A stretch of DNA of 64,000 bases from NCBI RefSeq assembly GCF_000786695.1, contig NZ_CP009962.1:5518001-5582000 (forward strand), given 5' to 3'. The position numbers and the translations under genes were made by a program. This DNA comes from Collimonas arenae. GTDB lineage: Bacteria > Pseudomonadota > Gammaproteobacteria > Burkholderiales > Burkholderiaceae_D. The notes under the pieces were generated by a model, which was not told the origin of the DNA, searched no databases, and worked only from the letters and a program-made list of their open reading frames with translations. Shown here in pieces: positions 20,468 through 30,130 of the stretch. Numbering within the stretch: position 1 is the stretch's first letter; each line of letters starts with the position of its first letter.

Positions 20468-21280
20468 CTATTTCAAAAAAGCGTCGTAACCTGTCTTCAA
20501 TATCAGCACCGACACGACAAACAAGAAAAGCTTCCGTACAAAACCACTCCCGTGTTTGAGTGCGAGCTTGGTACCAACCAAAGAGCCGCCAACATTACAG
20601 ATAGCCATAATCAATCCAAGTTGCCAGATGATATGCCCGCTATATCCAAACCACAGCAATGCCGCCAAATTGGTCGCAACATTGATTACCTTAGATACCG
20701 CCGACGCAGCCAGGAAATCGAAGCCGAAAAAACGCACAAACAAGAAAATCAGGAAGCTACCTGTACCAGGGCCGAAAACACCGTCATAAAATCCGATGCC
20801 GCCACCGATCAACATCGCAAGCAACTTTTCTTTAGAGCCTGTATGCAAGGGTGCATGGATACTGCCGAAATCTTTCTTCTTAATCGTGTAAACCGCAACC
20901 GCCAACAAAATGAATGGCAATGATTTTCGGATAGCTTCGGTAGGAATATGCGTAACGGTATAAGCCCCCAAGAAAGCAAACAGAAAAGCAGCTCCCGCGG
21001 CAGGCAATGCAGAATTCCAGGCAATCTTCACCCGCCTGGCAAAATTCACCGCAGCGGCACCGGTACCGAAGATACCGGCCAGTTTATTGGTGCCGAAGAT
21101 GGTTGCGGGCGTGGTGTTGGGCAGCATGGCAAACAAGGCTGGAATCTGAATCAGTCCCCCTCCCCCGACTACTGCGTCAATCAGACCGGCGAGAAAACTG
21201 GCAAGCGCCAAAATAAGAAAATCGGGGAATAACTCAGGCATGGCGTGTAGGAACGAGAAATTGAAAAAAGTGGCGGTCAT
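20468..21280 (-). CDS. TSUP-family (TauE/SafE) membrane permease
   Basis: A polytopic protein of about 270 residues. Seen: the family's first-half signature LAGLIDAVVGGGGLIQIPAL and the second-half repeat GFYDGVFGPGTGSFLIFLFV, as in YfcA-like proteins that move sulfite, sulfonates or other organic anions. About eight hydrophobic segments are visible. The start is uncertain: ATG 21280 is used, ATG 21241 gives a better family-like N-terminus, and neither has a clear ribosome-binding site. The substrate is unknown. The 278-bp stretch upstream (21281-21558) holds no supported gene. Confidence 0.85.
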   Translation of the reverse strand: MTATFFNFSFLHAMPELFPDFLILALASFLAGLIDAVVGGGGLIQIPALFAMLPNTTPATIFGTNKLAGIFGTGAAAVNFARRVKIAWNSALPAAGAAFLFAFLGAYTVTHIPTEAIRKSLPFILLAVAVYTIKKKDFGSIHAPLHTGSKEKLLAMLIGGGIGFYDGVFGPGTGSFLIFLFVRFFGFDFLAASAVSKVINVATNLAALLWFGYSGHIIWQLGLIMAICNVGGSLVGTKLALKHGSGFVRKLFLFVVSVLILKTGYDAFLK

Positions 21281-21558
21281 AATATATTGACGCCAGAGCA
21301 ATTACGACACGCAATTCTACGTGCCAAACCTTGCCCAGAATTACGTCCGGGCTATGTTATTTAGTTATAGCTCTCCAAGCAATTCCGCCAGCAGAAATTG
21401 CAGCATAAGCAACGAAGAATCCGAACAACGGCAGGCACACGCCAATCGGGATTTTCTGCCTATTATTTAGGCAAAAACTCAGGTGGGGCCGACAACAAAA
21501 ACCCGCACAAGACAAGCTATGTACGAGCTTTTTCGAGGGGAAACTGGAGCCAATAACG

Positions 21559-22542
21559 TCAACTGATACTGGATGCTCGCTTCTTCAACAAGGCAGATAT
21601 CTCACCGACAATCCCGCGCCGGAACGCCAGCACACAAACGATGAAGATGAAACCGGTCACAATAGTTACCGACTCACCCAGGCCGCTAAACCAATCAATG
21701 TGCGTCACTGTGGCGAGCCAGTTACCGATATCGCCCAGCTTGTTTTCCAGCACGATAATGATCACCGCACCGACAATCGGTCCGACGATAGTGCCCAAAC
21801 CTCCCACCAGTGTCATCAATACCACCAGGCCGGACATGGTCCAGTGGACGTCGGTCAGGGTTGCAAAACCCAGCACCAGAGTCTTGGTAGAGCCCGCCAG
21901 ACCAGACAACGCAGCCGACAAAACGAAAGCCAGCAACTTGTAGCGATTGACGTCATAACCAAGGGAAATAGCGCGCGGCTCATTTTCCTTGATGGCTTTC
22001 AGCACCTGGCCGAATGGAGAATTCACCGTGCGGACAATTAACGCAAAGCCAGCTACCGCAATGGCCAGCACGATGTAGTACAAAGTCAGGTCGTTGCCGA
22101 GATCGATGAAACCCAGCAGATGTCCGCGTGGCACTCCCTGCAAGCCATCCTCGCCACCGGTGAATGGCATCTGCAGGCAAACGAAATACAGCATCTGCGC
22201 CAGCGCCAGGGTGATCATGGTGAAATAAATTCCCTGGCGCCGGATCGCCAGGCTCCCCATCACCAAGCCAATCAGCGCCCCGGCTGCGGTACCAACGATC
22301 AATCCAAGTTCGGTCGGCAAACCCAAAGTCTGCAAGGCATATCCGGCAATGTAACCGGCGCCGCCGAAGAAAGCGGCATGTCCAAACGACAACAAACCGG
22401 TAAAGCCGATCAGCAAATTGAAGGCGCAGGCAAACAGCGCGAAGCAAATGATCTTCATCAGGAACACAGGATAAATACCGAACGGCGCCGCCAAGGCAGC
22501 CAGCAGCAATATGCCGTAACCAATTTTCTTATTCATGTTCAT
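21559..22542 (-). CDS. livM: Branched-chain-type ABC transporter permease LivM
   Basis: A 327-residue inner-membrane permease with about ten hydrophobic segments. Seen: FALFACAFNLLIGFTGLLSFGHAAFFGGAGY (residues about 34-64) and the C-terminal GLVVLMTLVGGLGTIVGPIVGA coupling region, typical of LivM. It is the last gene of the leftward cluster livG-livF-receptor-livH-livM. The substrate may be a branched-chain amino acid, an amide or a short organic acid. Confidence 0.92.
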   Translation of the reverse strand: MNMNKKIGYGILLLAALAAPFGIYPVFLMKIICFALFACAFNLLIGFTGLLSFGHAAFFGGAGYIAGYALQTLGLPTELGLIVGTAAGALIGLVMGSLAIRRQGIYFTMITLALAQMLYFVCLQMPFTGGEDGLQGVPRGHLLGFIDLGNDLTLYYIVLAIAVAGFALIVRTVNSPFGQVLKAIKENEPRAISLGYDVNRYKLLAFVLSAALSGLAGSTKTLVLGFATLTDVHWTMSGLVVLMTLVGGLGTIVGPIVGAVIIIVLENKLGDIGNWLATVTHIDWFSGLGESVTIVTGFIFIVCVLAFRRGIVGEISALLKKRASSIS

Positions 22543-22564
22543 CGCTTTCCCATCGCTCCGGTTT

Positions 22565-23449
22565 TCATTTTTCTTTACCGAACAAGCCGGCGGGCCGGAT
22601 CATCAGCACAATCGCCATCACCACGAACACCACCGTGGCCGAGGCTTCCGGATAGAACACCCGCGTCAATCCCTCGATCACGCCCAGCGCCAGGCCGGTG
22701 ATGATGGAGCCCATGATGGAACCCATGCCGCCGATCACCACAACCGCGAAGACGACGATAATAAGGTTGGAACCCATCAGTGGCGAGACCTGGATCACCG
22801 GCGCCGCCAGCACCCCGGCAAAAGCCGCTAAAGCGACGCCGAAGCCATAGGTCAAGGTCACCATCAGCGGCACGTTGACGCCGAACGCCTCGACCAGTTT
22901 CGGGTTCTCGGTGCCGGCGCGCAGGTAAGCGCCAAGCTTGGTCTTCTCGATCACGAACCAGGTGGCAAAACATACCGATAGCGAGGCCAGCACCACCCAG
23001 GCGCGATAATTCGGCAGCACCATGAAGCCGAGATCGGTAGCGCCGCTCAAGGCATCCGGCACTGAATACGGCTGGCCTGAGACGCCATAGAACGAGCGGA
23101 AGATGCCTTCCACCATCAAGGTGATGCCAAAAGTCAGCAGCAACCCGTAGACATGATCCAGCTTGTATAGCCAGCGCAACATGGTCTTCTCGATGATGAT
23201 GCCGAACAGCCCCACCAGCACCGGCGCGAGAGCCAGCATCACCCAGTAGTTCAGGTTGAAATAGGTCAGCCCGATCCAGGCCAGGAATGCGCCCATCATG
23301 TACAGCGCGCCATGGGCGAAGTTGATGACGTTGAGCAGGCCGAAGATCACTGCCAGGCCGAGCGACAGCATGGCGTAGAACGAACCGTTGACCAGTCCCA
23401 GCAACAGCTGGCTCATCAAGGCTTGAAGGGGAATGCCGAATATTTCCAT
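22565..23449 (-). CDS. livH: Branched-chain-type ABC transporter permease LivH
   Basis: A 294-residue inner-membrane permease. Seen: LLLGLVNGSFYAMLSLGLAVIFGLLNVINFAHG at the start (residues about 15-47), the YGVSGQPYSVPD loop, and the coupling motif FAVVVIGGMGSIMGSIITGLA near the C-terminus. It lies 22 bp upstream of livM and 153 bp downstream of the receptor gene. That longer gap could hold a processing site, as receptor genes are often more strongly expressed. Confidence 0.93.
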   Translation of the reverse strand: MEIFGIPLQALMSQLLLGLVNGSFYAMLSLGLAVIFGLLNVINFAHGALYMMGAFLAWIGLTYFNLNYWVMLALAPVLVGLFGIIIEKTMLRWLYKLDHVYGLLLTFGITLMVEGIFRSFYGVSGQPYSVPDALSGATDLGFMVLPNYRAWVVLASLSVCFATWFVIEKTKLGAYLRAGTENPKLVEAFGVNVPLMVTLTYGFGVALAAFAGVLAAPVIQVSPLMGSNLIIVVFAVVVIGGMGSIMGSIITGLALGVIEGLTRVFYPEASATVVFVVMAIVLMIRPAGLFGKEK

Positions 23450-23602
23450 GGCAATATCATCAAAAAATCACTCGTGCGAGTGAAGAACAATCAAACAGCG
23501 CAACAGCGTGCAGATCCCGTCAAGGAACTGCACGCCTATATACACGCCAAACACACACCAGATACACGCTGGCTAAAAGCCGTTGAAGCGATCAGCGCGC
23601 CG

Positions 23603-24817
23603 TTATTTCCACAATGTGCATTTACTCTCAGCCTTCGGCGTGAACGCCTGCTCGCCTGGAATGGTCTCGATCTTGTTCAGATAGTCCCAAGGATATTTCG
23701 AATCGGCCGGCGCCTTGACCTGGTACAGCATCATGTCGTGCACCACACGGCCGTCAGGACGCAAGTAAGCGTTCTTCGCATACATATCGTTGAACTTGCT
23801 CTTGCGCAGCTGCGCCATGACCTTGTCGCCGTCGTCGGTGCCGATGGCTTTGACAGCGGTCAGGTATTGCATCGCTGCCGAGTAATCACCTGCCTGCAAG
23901 CTGGAAGGTTCTTTTTTCATCTTCTCAAAATAACGTTTCGCCCAAGCGCGCGATTCGGCATTCTGATCCCAGTACCAGCTGTCGGTCAGGTACATGCCCT
24001 GCGTCTGCTTCAGCGTCAGCGAATGGATGTCGTTGATGAACACCAGCAAGCCGGCCAGCTTGGCATTCTTGGTGACGCCGAATTCATTCGCTGCCTTCAC
24101 TGCATTGATCAAGTCGCCGCCAGCATTCGCCAGTCCGATGATCTGTGCCTTGGACGATTGCGCCTGCAACATGAACGAAGAAAAATCGGAGGCGTTGAGC
24201 GGATGCTTGACCGAACCCAATACCGTGCCGCCGGAGGCCTTCACTACTGCGGTGGTGTCCTTTTCCAGCGAGGCGCCGAACGCGTAATCGGCGGTAATGA
24301 AATACCAGCTCTTGCCGCCCTGCTTCACCACCTGCGAACCTGTGCCATGCGCCAGGGCGTAGGTATCGTAAGCATAGTGCACGGTGTAAGGTGTGCATTC
24401 TTCATTGGTCAGGCGGGTGCTGCCGGCGCCGATTTCAAAGAACGGCTTCTTCTTCTCTGCTGCGATTTTCGCCATCGCCAATGCGGTACCGGAATTGGTG
24501 CCGCCGATCAGCATGTCCAGGCCTTGCTGGTCGAACCACTCGCGTGCTTTGCTCGAAGCGATATCCGCTTTGTTCTGGTGGTCTGCCACAACCAGTTCGA
24601 TCTTCTTGCCGTTGATGCTGCCGCCCATATCCGCAATCGCCATCTTGATTGCTTCAGCGCCGCCAGGGCCGTCGATATCCGAATAGACGCTCGACATGTC
24701 GGTGATGAAACCGATCTTGACCACATCGCCAGAAATCTGCGCTGCTGCAGGCAACGCAACACCGAGGGCGATCGTGCTGCTCACTGCAACTGCCAACGTC
24801 TTTAATTTGATATTCAT
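23603..24817 (-). CDS. Branched-chain-type ABC transporter periplasmic receptor
   Basis: A 404-residue Leu/Ile/Val-type solute receptor. A Sec signal peptide (about residues 1-27, ending PAAAQ) is followed by VVKIGFITDMSSVYSDIDGPGG (residues about 32-53), ELVVADHQNKADIA, IGGTNSGTALAMA and YFITADYAFG. The form with DMSSVYSDIDGPGG and CTPYTVHYAYDTYALA resembles receptors for amides, short-chain acids or aromatics more than classical LivK; this is an impression only. The start is placed at MNIKLK (24817) because GGAGAAGACA precedes it. Confidence 0.9.
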   Translation of the reverse strand: MNIKLKTLAVAVSSTIALGVALPAAAQISGDVVKIGFITDMSSVYSDIDGPGGAEAIKMAIADMGGSINGKKIELVVADHQNKADIASSKAREWFDQQGLDMLIGGTNSGTALAMAKIAAEKKKPFFEIGAGSTRLTNEECTPYTVHYAYDTYALAHGTGSQVVKQGGKSWYFITADYAFGASLEKDTTAVVKASGGTVLGSVKHPLNASDFSSFMLQAQSSKAQIIGLANAGGDLINAVKAANEFGVTKNAKLAGLLVFINDIHSLTLKQTQGMYLTDSWYWDQNAESRAWAKRYFEKMKKEPSSLQAGDYSAAMQYLTAVKAIGTDDGDKVMAQLRKSKFNDMYAKNAYLRPDGRVVHDMMLYQVKAPADSKYPWDYLNKIETIPGEQAFTPKAESKCTLWK

Positions 24818-24898
24818 TGTCTTCTCCATTTTGTAAACGACCCGTTGTCCTGCACGCGCATTACAAGCTTGCAAACGCAGGACCTCCCTTACATAAAT

Positions 24899-25657
24899 CT
24901 ACACACCCAACAAAGCATTCAACACCGGCATCTTTTCTTCCAGCTGCGACGAGGCAAAAGACTCGACGATCTGGCCGTGCTCCATCACATAAAAACGGTC
25001 CGCCAACGGCGCCGCAAAACGGAAGTTTTGCTCCACCATCACGATCGTATAGCCCTTGGATTTGAGGGTCGTAATCATGCGCGCCAACGCTTGCACGATC
25101 ACCGGCGCCAGGCCTTCGGAAATCTCGTCGAGCAGCAGCAGCCGCGCACCCGTGCGTAATATCCGCGCAACCGCTAGCATCTGCTGCTCACCGCCTGAAA
25201 GCCGTGTGCCCTGGCTGTTCCTGCGCTCTTTCAGGTTGGGAAACATGTCGTAGATTTCCTCTACCGACATGCCCTTTTCGGTCATCGATAAAGACGGCGG
25301 CAACAACAGGTTTTCCTCGGTCGAAAGCGAAGAAAATATCCCGCGTTCTTCGGGACAATAACCGACGCCATGATGCGCAATCTTGTAGGTCGGCAGCGCG
25401 ATAGTCTCGACGCCGCCAATCTTGATCGAGCCCTGGCGCGCACCGGTCAAGCCCATGATCGCGCGCATGGTGGTAGTGCGGCCGGCCCCGTTGCGGCCCA
25501 GCAGCGTCACCACCTCGCCCGTGTGCACGCTCAGGTTCACGTTATGCAAAATGTGCGATTCGCCGTACCAGGCTTGCAGATTTTCGATACTGAGCGCTAC
25601 TGCGCCATTGCCGGCAACGGCCGCATGGCTTGATGAAGAATGAACAGCAGACATCAA
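24899..25657 (-). CDS. livF: Branched-chain-type ABC transporter ATPase LivF, with Arg in Walker A
   Basis: A 252-residue cytoplasmic ATPase. Seen: ENLQAWYGESHILHNVNLSV, Walker A as GRNGAGRTTT, LSGGEQQMLAVARIL signature, and Walker B LLLLDEISEGLAP. The usual Walker A lysine is arginine (R60, codon CGC at 25480-25478), which would need at least two base changes from a lysine codon. The paired LivG has a normal lysine. Its ATG overlaps the livG stop by four bases. Function as a transporter ATPase is still likely, because the frame and other motifs are intact. Confidence 0.9.
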   Translation of the reverse strand: MMSAVHSSSSHAAVAGNGAVALSIENLQAWYGESHILHNVNLSVHTGEVVTLLGRNGAGRTTTMRAIMGLTGARQGSIKIGGVETIALPTYKIAHHGVGYCPEERGIFSSLSTEENLLLPPSLSMTEKGMSVEEIYDMFPNLKERRNSQGTRLSGGEQQMLAVARILRTGARLLLLDEISEGLAPVIVQALARMITTLKSKGYTIVMVEQNFRFAAPLADRFYVMEHGQIVESFASSQLEEKMPVLNALLGV

Positions 25658-26424
25658 TGCGCTCCCACCAGTGCTTCGGTCGTGGTGCCCATATAGGCTT
25701 CCATGACCAGCGGATTCTTCGAGACTTCCTCGTAACGCCCTTCCGCCAGCATCGCGCCACGCTGCAGCACGCTGATTTTGTCGCAGATGCCGGACACCAC
25801 GTTCATATTGTGTTCCACCATCAGGATCGTGCGGCCGACAGAAACTTTCTTGATCAGCGCCGTGACCCGATCTACATCCTCATGGCCCATGCCCTGCGTC
25901 GGCTCGTCCAGCAACATCAGTTCCGGCTCCATGCCTAGCGTAGTAGCTATCTCCAGCGCCCGCTTGCGGCCATAGGGCAGATCGACTGTCAGGGTATTGG
26001 CAAACTCAGTGAGGTCGACTTCGGCCAGCAATTCCATGGCGCGCTGGTTCAACTGCCCCAGCGATTTGCCGCTCTTCCAGAAATGATAGGAAGTGCCAAG
26101 CGTGCGCTGCAAGCCGATACGCACGTTCTCCATCACGCTCAGGTGCGGAAACACTGCCGATATCTGGAATGAACGGATGATGCCCTGACGCGCGATCTGG
26201 GCCGGGGCATCAGCGGTAATGTCGCGGCCATTGAACAGGATCTGGCCGGAAGTCGGAATCAGGAATTTAGTCAGTAAATTGAAGCAAGTCGTTTTCCCGG
26301 CGCCGTTAGGACCAATCAACGCATGGATATGGCCACGCTCAACCTGCAGGTTGACGGCATTGACGGCCGTAAACCCCCTGAACTCCTTCGTCAGGTTTTT
26401 TGTCTCCAAGATGATGTCGGTCAT
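25654..26424 (-). CDS. livG: Branched-chain-type ABC transporter ATPase LivG
   Basis: A 256-residue ATPase and first gene of the transporter cluster. Seen: TKEFRGFTAVNAVNLQVERG, Walker A GPNGAGKTTCFNLLTKF, LPYGRKRALEIATTL in place of the LSGGQ signature (usual for LivG), and Walker B LMLLDEPTQGMGHEDVD. The start is placed at MTDIILETKN (26424), with GGGAG just upstream; the frame is open to 26634 but those codons show no family similarity. It forms a heterodimer with LivF. Confidence 0.93.
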   Translation of the reverse strand: MTDIILETKNLTKEFRGFTAVNAVNLQVERGHIHALIGPNGAGKTTCFNLLTKFLIPTSGQILFNGRDITADAPAQIARQGIIRSFQISAVFPHLSVMENVRIGLQRTLGTSYHFWKSGKSLGQLNQRAMELLAEVDLTEFANTLTVDLPYGRKRALEIATTLGMEPELMLLDEPTQGMGHEDVDRVTALIKKVSVGRTILMVEHNMNVVSGICDKISVLQRGAMLAEGRYEEVSKNPLVMEAYMGTTTEALVGAH

Positions 26425-26637
26425 CTGGTCTCCCATTGATGTTGCTTTGTTCGGAACATCCCGCGCTGACGGATGACATGGCAGCCACCTTATCAGCCTT
26501 ATATTTTTTACGGATACTACCGGCGCCACTCTAACGGGGCAATACGTAGAAATACTATACAAAAAATGAGAGGAAAATCCGTCATGTCTTACAAAATAAT
26601 TTAAAACGTACAACAAGCCGCATAACAAGCCCAAATA

Positions 26638-28263
26638 TCACGAGCGCTCTTCCCGGATGAACTTTGCCGCCATTTCAGCAATCATCAGGGTCGGTGAATT
26701 AGTGTTACCGGAGGTGATAGTCGGCATCACAGAGGCATCAACCACACGCAAGCCCCCTACCCCCTTGACTCGCAATTTGCTGTCAACCACGGCCATCCTG
26801 TCGTCCGCTCGACCCATCTTGCAAGTCCCCACGGGATGGAAGATCGTGGTGCCGACTTCCCCGGCTGCCTTGATCAAATCTTCCTCGGTACGATATTGCA
26901 GGCCAGGTTTGAATTCTTCAGGAGCGAATTTTTTCAGGGCCGGCGCAGCAACGATTTTGCGGGTTAATAATACCGAAGCCGCCGCGACTTTACGGTCCTC
27001 ATCGGTCGCCAGGTAATTCAATGTAATCTTAGGTGTGCTCTCCCCTAGGCCAGAGCCAATCCGCACATGGCCGCGCGAAGTCGGCCGCAGATTGCAAACA
27101 CTGGCGGTAAAGGCTGGAAATGCATGCAGAGGATCACCGAACTTTTCCAGCGATAACGGCTGTACGTGATACTCCAGATTAGCCGTTGCTTGCCCCTGAT
27201 CCGACTTGGCAAACGCTCCCAGCTGCGAAGGCGCCATCGACATCGGGCCGCTCTGGGTCAGCAGATATTCCATGCCGATTCTAGCCTTGCCGAACCAGCT
27301 GCTGCTCATCGTATTCAAGGTGCTGACGCCGCTGACTTTGAACGCCATGCGGATCTGCAAATGGTCTTGCAGGTTCTCGCCGACGCCCGGCGTATCCTGC
27401 ATCACAGGAATCTGATGCTGCTGCAATAAAGCTGCCGGACCGATACCCGACAGCTGCAAAATATGCGGTGAGCCGACAGCACCCGCACTTAGCAACGTTT
27501 CGCGATCTGCCTCGGCATTCCATTCCTTGCCTCCGCCAGAAAACTCAACGCCTTTGCACACCAGCCCCTGCTCGCCACGCTCAAGCATCAGGCGCTTGAC
27601 CTGACAGCCGGTCATGATCTCCAGGTTGCCGCGCCGCGCCGCAGAACGTAAAAAAGCCTTCGATGCATTCCAGCGGATACCGCGCTTTTGATTGACGTCG
27701 AAATAGCCGGATCCTTCATTATCGCCACGATTGAAATCATCGATTTTAGGAATACCGGTTTCCGCTGCTGCGTCCTGGAATGCGTCTAGTATTTTCCATG
27801 AGAGACGCTGTTTTTCCACGCGCCATTCGCCGCCTGCGCCATGGAATTCATTGGCGCCGTTATAGTGATCCTCGCTCTTTTTAAACAGCGGCAGCACCTG
27901 CTCCCAGCGCCATGAAGGATCATCCGTCAGCTGTGCCCATTGATCATAATCACGAGCCTGGCCACGCATGTATATCATGCCGTTGATAGAAGAACTTCCG
28001 CCTAATACTTTACCGCGCGGATAAAGCAAACTGCGGCCATTCAAACCGACATCAGGTTCAGTCCGGTACAACCAGTCGGTGCGGGGATTATTGATGCAAT
28101 ACAGGTAGCCGACCGGAATATGGATCCAGATGTAATCGTCCTTTGCGCCCGCTTCAATCAGCAGCACCCTGACCGAACTATCCTGCGTCAAACGATTAGC
28201 CAGCACACAACCGGCAGTCCCCGCACCGATGATGATGTAGTCATACTTACCCGCTGATTCCAT
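26638..28263 (-). CDS. GMC-family FAD alcohol dehydrogenase (choline dehydrogenase-like)
   Basis: A 541-residue flavoprotein. Seen: FAD motif YIIIGAGTAGCVLANRLTQ, the GMC signature YPRGKVLGGSSSINGMIYMRG (residues about 81-101), the second signature GAVGSPHILQLSGIGP, and the C-terminal HPVGTCKMG and GNTNSPTLMIAEMAAKFI, which carry the catalytic His region. The family oxidises alcohols to aldehydes. It is followed by the liv cluster and preceded by mmsA, suggesting uptake plus two-step oxidation of an alcohol. The ligand is unknown. Choline itself is less likely because no betB is present. Confidence 0.88.
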   Translation of the reverse strand: MESAGKYDYIIIGAGTAGCVLANRLTQDSSVRVLLIEAGAKDDYIWIHIPVGYLYCINNPRTDWLYRTEPDVGLNGRSLLYPRGKVLGGSSSINGMIYMRGQARDYDQWAQLTDDPSWRWEQVLPLFKKSEDHYNGANEFHGAGGEWRVEKQRLSWKILDAFQDAAAETGIPKIDDFNRGDNEGSGYFDVNQKRGIRWNASKAFLRSAARRGNLEIMTGCQVKRLMLERGEQGLVCKGVEFSGGGKEWNAEADRETLLSAGAVGSPHILQLSGIGPAALLQQHQIPVMQDTPGVGENLQDHLQIRMAFKVSGVSTLNTMSSSWFGKARIGMEYLLTQSGPMSMAPSQLGAFAKSDQGQATANLEYHVQPLSLEKFGDPLHAFPAFTASVCNLRPTSRGHVRIGSGLGESTPKITLNYLATDEDRKVAAASVLLTRKIVAAPALKKFAPEEFKPGLQYRTEEDLIKAAGEVGTTIFHPVGTCKMGRADDRMAVVDSKLRVKGVGGLRVVDASVMPTITSGNTNSPTLMIAEMAAKFIREERS

Positions 28264-28405
28264 GCGCCTCTTTCTATTTTTATGTGATTTTTTTCTTGTA
28301 ATTTTTATTCAAAAACAGAAAAAACCTGCCCGTTAAAATTACGGAATGCATGAAAAAAATCAAAAGATATTCTTAAGATTTTCTCCATGCGCTATGTGCT
28401 TTTTG

Positions 28406-28434
28406 TTGACAGGATTTTCAAATAATTAAATAAT
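28406..28434 (+). promoter_or_regulatory. Possible promoter reading into the 3' end of mmsA
   Basis: In the A/T-rich 192-bp gap 28264-28455, TTGACA (28406-28411) and AATAAT (28429-28434) are spaced 17 bp apart on the plus strand. Transcription would run antisense into mmsA. A/T-rich DNA makes chance matches likely, so this is tentative. Confidence 0.3.
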
Positions 28435-28455
28435 TATTTATATCATTTATACTAT

Positions 28456-29982
28456 TTATTTAGCGACCGGCATGGTGAACTCCGCTCCCTTTGAAATCGT
28501 CTGCGGCCAGCGCTGCATGATCGATTTGTAACGCGTATAAAACCGCACGCCTTCTTCGCCATAGGCATGCGCATCGCCAAACAACGAGCGCTTCCAGCCG
28601 CCGAACGAATGCCACGCCATCGGCACGGGAATAGGCACGTTGACGCCAACCATACCGACTTCTACCCGACGTGAAAATTCGCGTGCCGTATTGCCGTCGG
28701 ATGTAAACAGCGCCACGCCATTACCGAATTCATGTGCGTTAATCAGATTCACTGCAGATGCAAAATCGGGAACCCGCACAATGCACAGGACCGGGCCGAA
28801 AATCTCTTCCTGGTAGATTTTCATTTCCGGCGTAACCCCGTCAAACAACGATCCGCCAAGGAAGAAGCCCTGCTCCAGACCCGGTACTTTCAAACCACGG
28901 CCATCGACCAGCAACCTGGCGCCGGCAGCGACGCCGCTCTCGATATAGCCTTCTATTTTTTCCTTATGCACAGCGGTGACCACCGGCCCCATTTCAGCAT
29001 CGGCTTCCATGCCATTCTTGACCTTCAAAGCCTTGACGCGCGGAATCAAAGCCTCAATCAATTTATCTGCAACATTGCCTACCGCGACAGCAACCGAGAT
29101 CGCCATGCAACGTTCGCCGGCTGAACCATACGCCGCACCCATCAAGGCATCCACAGCCTGGTCCAGATCCGCATCCGGCATCACCACCAGATGATTCTTG
29201 GCGCCGCCCAACGCTTGCACCCGCAATGGATATGCGCCTTTGCGCTTGGCGCCTTCCTGGTAAATATATTCTGCAATCGGTGTGGATCCGACGAAGGACA
29301 CTGCCTTGACGTCAGGATGCTGCAGCAAGGTATCCACCGCCAGCTTGTCGCCCTGCACCACATTGAATACGCCATCCGGCAAGCCCGCTTGCTTGAACAA
29401 GTCCGCCATCATCAGCGAAGCTGACGGATCGCGTTCCGACGGCTTCAAGATGAACGTATTGCCGGTCGCAATCGCCATCGGCGCCATCCACAGCGGCACC
29501 ATCACCGGAAAATTGAAAGGCGTAATTCCGACGGTAACGCCAAGCGGCTGGCGCAGATTCCAGTTATCGATACCACCGCCGATATTGTCTGTAAATTGGC
29601 TCTTCAACAGTTGCGGTGCGCCACATGCAAACTCGACGATTTCAATACCGCGGGTGACCTCTCCCTTGGCATCGGAAAACACCTTGCCATGCTCACGCGT
29701 GATCGCGGCTGCCAATGCATCATGATTTTGCTCCATCAATTCCTTGAACCTGAACATCACCCGTGCACGCTTTAGCGGTGCGGTATCTGCCCAGGCCGGC
29801 GCCGCTGCAGATGCCGCGGCAACCGCTGCGTTCACTTCCTCGATGCTACCCAACACAACCCGGGCGGAAACCGCGCCGGTCGCCGGATTGAAAACATCTT
29901 GCTGGCGGCCGCTGGCCGATTCAGTCACTTTGCCGTTGATGTAATGTTGAATCAGAGGGGTGGAGCTTGATGAGGTAGTCAT
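28456..29982 (-). CDS. mmsA: CoA-acylating methylmalonate-semialdehyde dehydrogenase
   Basis: A 508-residue aldehyde dehydrogenase superfamily member. Seen: [24 protein letters not shown] (residues about 13-36), [22 protein letters not shown], the nucleotide region [14 protein letters not shown], the catalytic cysteine in [15 protein letters not shown], and [14 protein letters not shown]. These match MmsA, which oxidises methylmalonate or malonate semialdehyde to propionyl- or acetyl-CoA without lysine or biotin cofactors. AAAGGA precedes ATG 29982. It is divergent from a LysR gene that probably controls it and the GMC gene. Confidence 0.93.
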   Translation of the reverse strand: MTTSSSSTPLIQHYINGKVTESASGRQQDVFNPATGAVSARVVLGSIEEVNAAVAAASAAAPAWADTAPLKRARVMFRFKELMEQNHDALAAAITREHGKVFSDAKGEVTRGIEIVEFACGAPQLLKSQFTDNIGGGIDNWNLRQPLGVTVGITPFNFPVMVPLWMAPMAIATGNTFILKPSERDPSASLMMADLFKQAGLPDGVFNVVQGDKLAVDTLLQHPDVKAVSFVGSTPIAEYIYQEGAKRKGAYPLRVQALGGAKNHLVVMPDADLDQAVDALMGAAYGSAGERCMAISVAVAVGNVADKLIEALIPRVKALKVKNGMEADAEMGPVVTAVHKEKIEGYIESGVAAGARLLVDGRGLKVPGLEQGFFLGGSLFDGVTPEMKIYQEEIFGPVLCIVRVPDFASAVNLINAHEFGNGVALFTSDGNTAREFSRRVEVGMVGVNVPIPVPMAWHSFGGWKRSLFGDAHAYGEEGVRFYTRYKSIMQRWPQTISKGAEFTMPVAK

Positions 29983-30130
29983 AAGGATTCCTTTGGTTGG
30001 GTCCGGGTTGGATTTACGTCGTATTTTTTGCCCAGAATATCGTTAGCCATACCAACAATCCAATGAGTTATGATCAACACCATTATAAGGATTACTAATA
30101 ATCAACCCATCATGATGAAAATTTAAGCAA

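Noticed and set aside
21361..21480. Short hydrophobic frame on the minus strand ending AGGIAWRAITK
   Set aside because: Protein-like at its C-terminal end, but no ATG and no ribosome-binding site; only a GTG would give about 25 residues. Perhaps a gene remnant, not supportable as a feature.
23312..24805. 497-codon frame on the plus strand
   Set aside because: It lies opposite livH and the receptor gene and arises from GC-rich third positions. The minus-strand proteins carry clear family motifs.
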